Assembly: GCA_012295275.1 (NCBI GenBank)
Contig: CM022668.1
Span: forward strand, 7,766,818 to 7,830,817
From: Chrysomallon squamiferum
Taxonomy: Eukaryota > Mollusca > Gastropoda > Neomphalida > Peltospiridae
Length of the DNA stretch: 64,000 bases
Direction of reading: 5' to 3'
Shown: piece by piece, positions 41,255-64,000 of the stretch
Numbering within the stretch: position 1 is the stretch's first letter
How the letters are laid out: the number at the start of each line of letters is the position of its first letter
Program-made: the position numbers and the translations under genes
The notes under the pieces: model-generated
Told to the model about the DNA's origin: nothing
What the model saw: the letters and a program-made list of their open reading frames with translations, nothing else
Database searches by the model: none

Positions 41255-41452
41255 ATGCTAATCAGACAAACTGTTATGAAGCTAGTAGCCCTCTGTTTGA
41301 CGCTACAGGGTGGGGCTCTCACGGGGAAGGGCAGAAGAGCTGGAAGAATCGGGAACTCGCCTAATGTTTTGCAAAGCACAAAAATGTGCCGAGCTGATCG
41401 GAGCGTAAGAATTTGCCAAGGACTTTGTTGTTCATTTCATCCCTACGAGTAG
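41255..41452 (+). CDS. Possible small Cys-containing secreted peptide
   Basis: 65 codons. A second methionine opens a hydrophobic stretch (MKLVALCLTLQGGALTG), then GKGRR, and a tail with MCRADRSVRICQGLCC. The pattern of hydrophobic start, dibasic site and cysteines is peptide-precursor-like. However, the minus strand is equally open (41155-41379) and no promoter or homologue is recognised. Treat as hypothetical. Confidence 0.2.
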   Translation: MLIRQTVMKLVALCLTLQGGALTGKGRRAGRIGNSPNVLQSTKMCRADRSVRICQGLCCSFHPYE

Positions 41453-42172
41453 GCAGACGACAGTTTTATCATTGCAAAGCATCCCATTTATTTTAATGAA
41501 GACTGACATTGCACACTAGTAAAATGACAACAAAACATTTAAAATAATACCAAAATGTTTATGATTTTTATTTGATTAAGAAATAAGGCGGTATTTTTTA
41601 ACGCATATGTGTACGGGAAACGTACACCCATTTTCTGATAGACTCGCAATTAAAGTAAACATAACTTTCTATGAATGAAAACAATGTAACAGAATGAAAA
41701 TAATCGAAACATAGCGTCAGATAACACCCCCAAAAATGTATCAAAATGGCGGAAAATGCGCGATTTCTCCTTTTTGCACATACCTACATATAGTAAACAT
41801 TTAAAAAGTAAAATAAACATCCAGTCAAATGGGAGTATTTTGATCAGGTGACCTAACACACGGCGATAATTTGTTTACAATGTTTACCGCCAAATCATAT
41901 GATTTTTTTTTTAATCCCCAGAATGTAGAAAGCGGTTTGCGCTCGATAGAGTTTGATGATATTATTAAGTAAGTAAAATTTTTATTTATTATTATCATTA
42001 TTTTGTTGTTGTGGAAAATTTTAAAAACGAACGAACATAAACAAACTGGAACATGGATAGGCCCTAATGGCGGTAAAAAGGCACGGTCTCGCAAAGAATA
42101 CGACATCAAATTTAACATGCATCAAGAAAAATACCTTAACTAAAGTACAGTCAAGGTTTCCCTTTTTGCTGT
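41453..42172 (+). other. Sequence upstream of the GON gene
   Basis: Complex sequence with an aaatggcggaaaatgcgcg word near 41744. No coding evidence. Likely 5' flank of the GON gene. Confidence 0.4.
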
Positions 42173-42225
42173 TATAAAAGTTCGGCCAGTTTGTACAGCG
42201 CAAAGTCAGTCAGAGACGCGTAAGG
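42173..42225 (+). promoter_or_regulatory. Candidate TATA promoter of the tandem-GON gene
   Basis: TATAAAAG lies at 42173-42180. An initiator-like TCAGT at 42206-42210 lies about 33 bases downstream, the usual spacing. A donor-like GTAAGG follows at 42220. A palindromic CRE, TGACGTCA, is at 42264-42271. It is in the right orientation, about 0.7 kb upstream of the signal-peptide exon, but no transcript evidence links it to the gene and a first exon of only about 13 bases would be unusual. Confidence 0.4.
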
Positions 42226-42939
42226 CAGAACAAATTAATCATGTATTTTAAATGAATCTGGTTTGACGTCAGTGCCTTATTTTGGCAATTAAACTTTAAT
42301 TGTTATATTAAAACATCGGATGATGTTTGCATATGTCACAACTCATAACGATTGCAACAAAAACACGTTTATATCAGTATAAGTCTCATATATAGGAATT
42401 ATACAAGCAAATAAAATCAGTTTTGTTGGTCAAATACATTCTTAATTTGAGGATACCCGCTTTCTAAATATCAGCGATTAAGCATAAGGGAATCCGTTCA
42501 AGATTACGTCATCAAAACACTTAAAAACGTTATTTAAATAATCAGCGAATAGACAACCAGTTGGATAGTGTACTACTACTATGAGGTGCATATTATCTAT
42601 CGCTTTGTTTTTGTGTATTTTTCAGTTCGGGATATTTATTTTACTTTCTTTTCATGTTTTTTCTTCGGTGTATTTTCTTTTCCTCTCTTAATCAGATACT
42701 GCATAGCAGAAAACACCTTTCCGGAAAGTCCAGCATAATATTAGTATCAAATATTTCTTGACAGTTCTTATTATAATATTCTTATTTATTTATTTACTGT
42801 TCGTTTAATTTTCTCAGAACATAATAATAACATCACGATTACTGAAATGATTATACTAAATGATTATTAATATTATATTATATGAATATTATTATTAAAC
42901 ATTTTTTTCTTTTCAGATAACCTTTCCGCTATTATTAGA

Positions 42940-64000
<21,061 letters not shown>

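Noticed and set aside
42581-42668. ATG followed by a hydrophobic stretch (MRCILSIALFLC), alternative signal peptide
   Set aside because: The only phase-1 donor nearby leaves 11 codons, and the open frame soon stops. The exon at 42917-42994 has an acceptor, a start and the correct phase.

Overview
The window reads as nuclear DNA of an animal, most likely a cephalopod mollusc (octopus-like). Support: very high density of long AT-rich microsatellites (GA, CA, TATG, AAT, AAAT), several minisatellites, tRNA-derived SINE fragments, non-LTR retrotransposon relics, and intron-rich coding sequence with short phase-conserved exons. The species is an inference. No bacterial operon, CRISPR array, rRNA or intact tRNA gene is seen.

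Positions 1 to about 42,170 are gene-poor. They hold microsatellites and at least eight minisatellite or degenerate tandem arrays (21 bp at 311-670, about 69-110 bp at 7.1-7.9 kb, 42 bp and 47 bp at 12.2-13.7 kb, TATAG-type pentanucleotides at 13.9-16.8 kb, about 95 bp at 18.5 kb, 29 bp at 26.4 kb, 48 bp at 29.9 kb, about 30 bp at 32.3 kb). There is a 1.33-kb TA-flanked inverted-repeat DNA transposon with a decayed PHD-like ORF (28,329-29,658) and SINE pieces. Islands of complex sequence look regulatory: three CRE-like sites plus a TATA box at 5.9-6.0 kb; YY1/CRE sites followed by an E-box/GATA array at 25.0-25.3 kb; a CRE half-site cluster at 28.0 kb; a TATA/donor cluster at 34.2-34.9 kb; X-boxes at 36.8 and 38.8 kb. 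One plausible minus-strand coding exon lies at 20,408-20,822.

Positions about 42,170 to the right edge carry one large plus-strand gene that I could resolve exon by exon. A signal-peptide exon (ATG 42,940) is followed by 27 exons encoding six thrombospondin type 1 repeats (T) and seven GON domains (G), in the order T1-G1-G2-T2-G3-T3-G4-G5-T4-G6-G7-T5-T6. A further exon of 48-bp repeats encodes a Ser/Thr-rich 16-residue repeat with an N-glycosylation sequon, running off the right edge. GON is the domain known at the C terminus of ADAMTS9, ADAMTS20 and C. elegans GON-1, where it occurs once behind a metalloprotease. Here it is amplified and no protease exon is recognised. Every T is a phase 1-1 exon. 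Every G is three exons with phases 1-0, 0-0 and 0-1. So the gene looks grown by repeated duplication of a T-G-G cassette. Two single-A insertions (exon G3B and the second 48-bp repeat) break the frame as sequenced; both sit in A runs and could be assembly errors or real lesions.

How it fits together (inference): the product would be a secreted, N-glycosylated, C-mannosylated and O-fucosylated extracellular-matrix or mucus-type protein, built of alternating TSR and GON modules with a mucin-like tail or stalk. The tandem-GON architecture is the main candidate for an undescribed system in this window.
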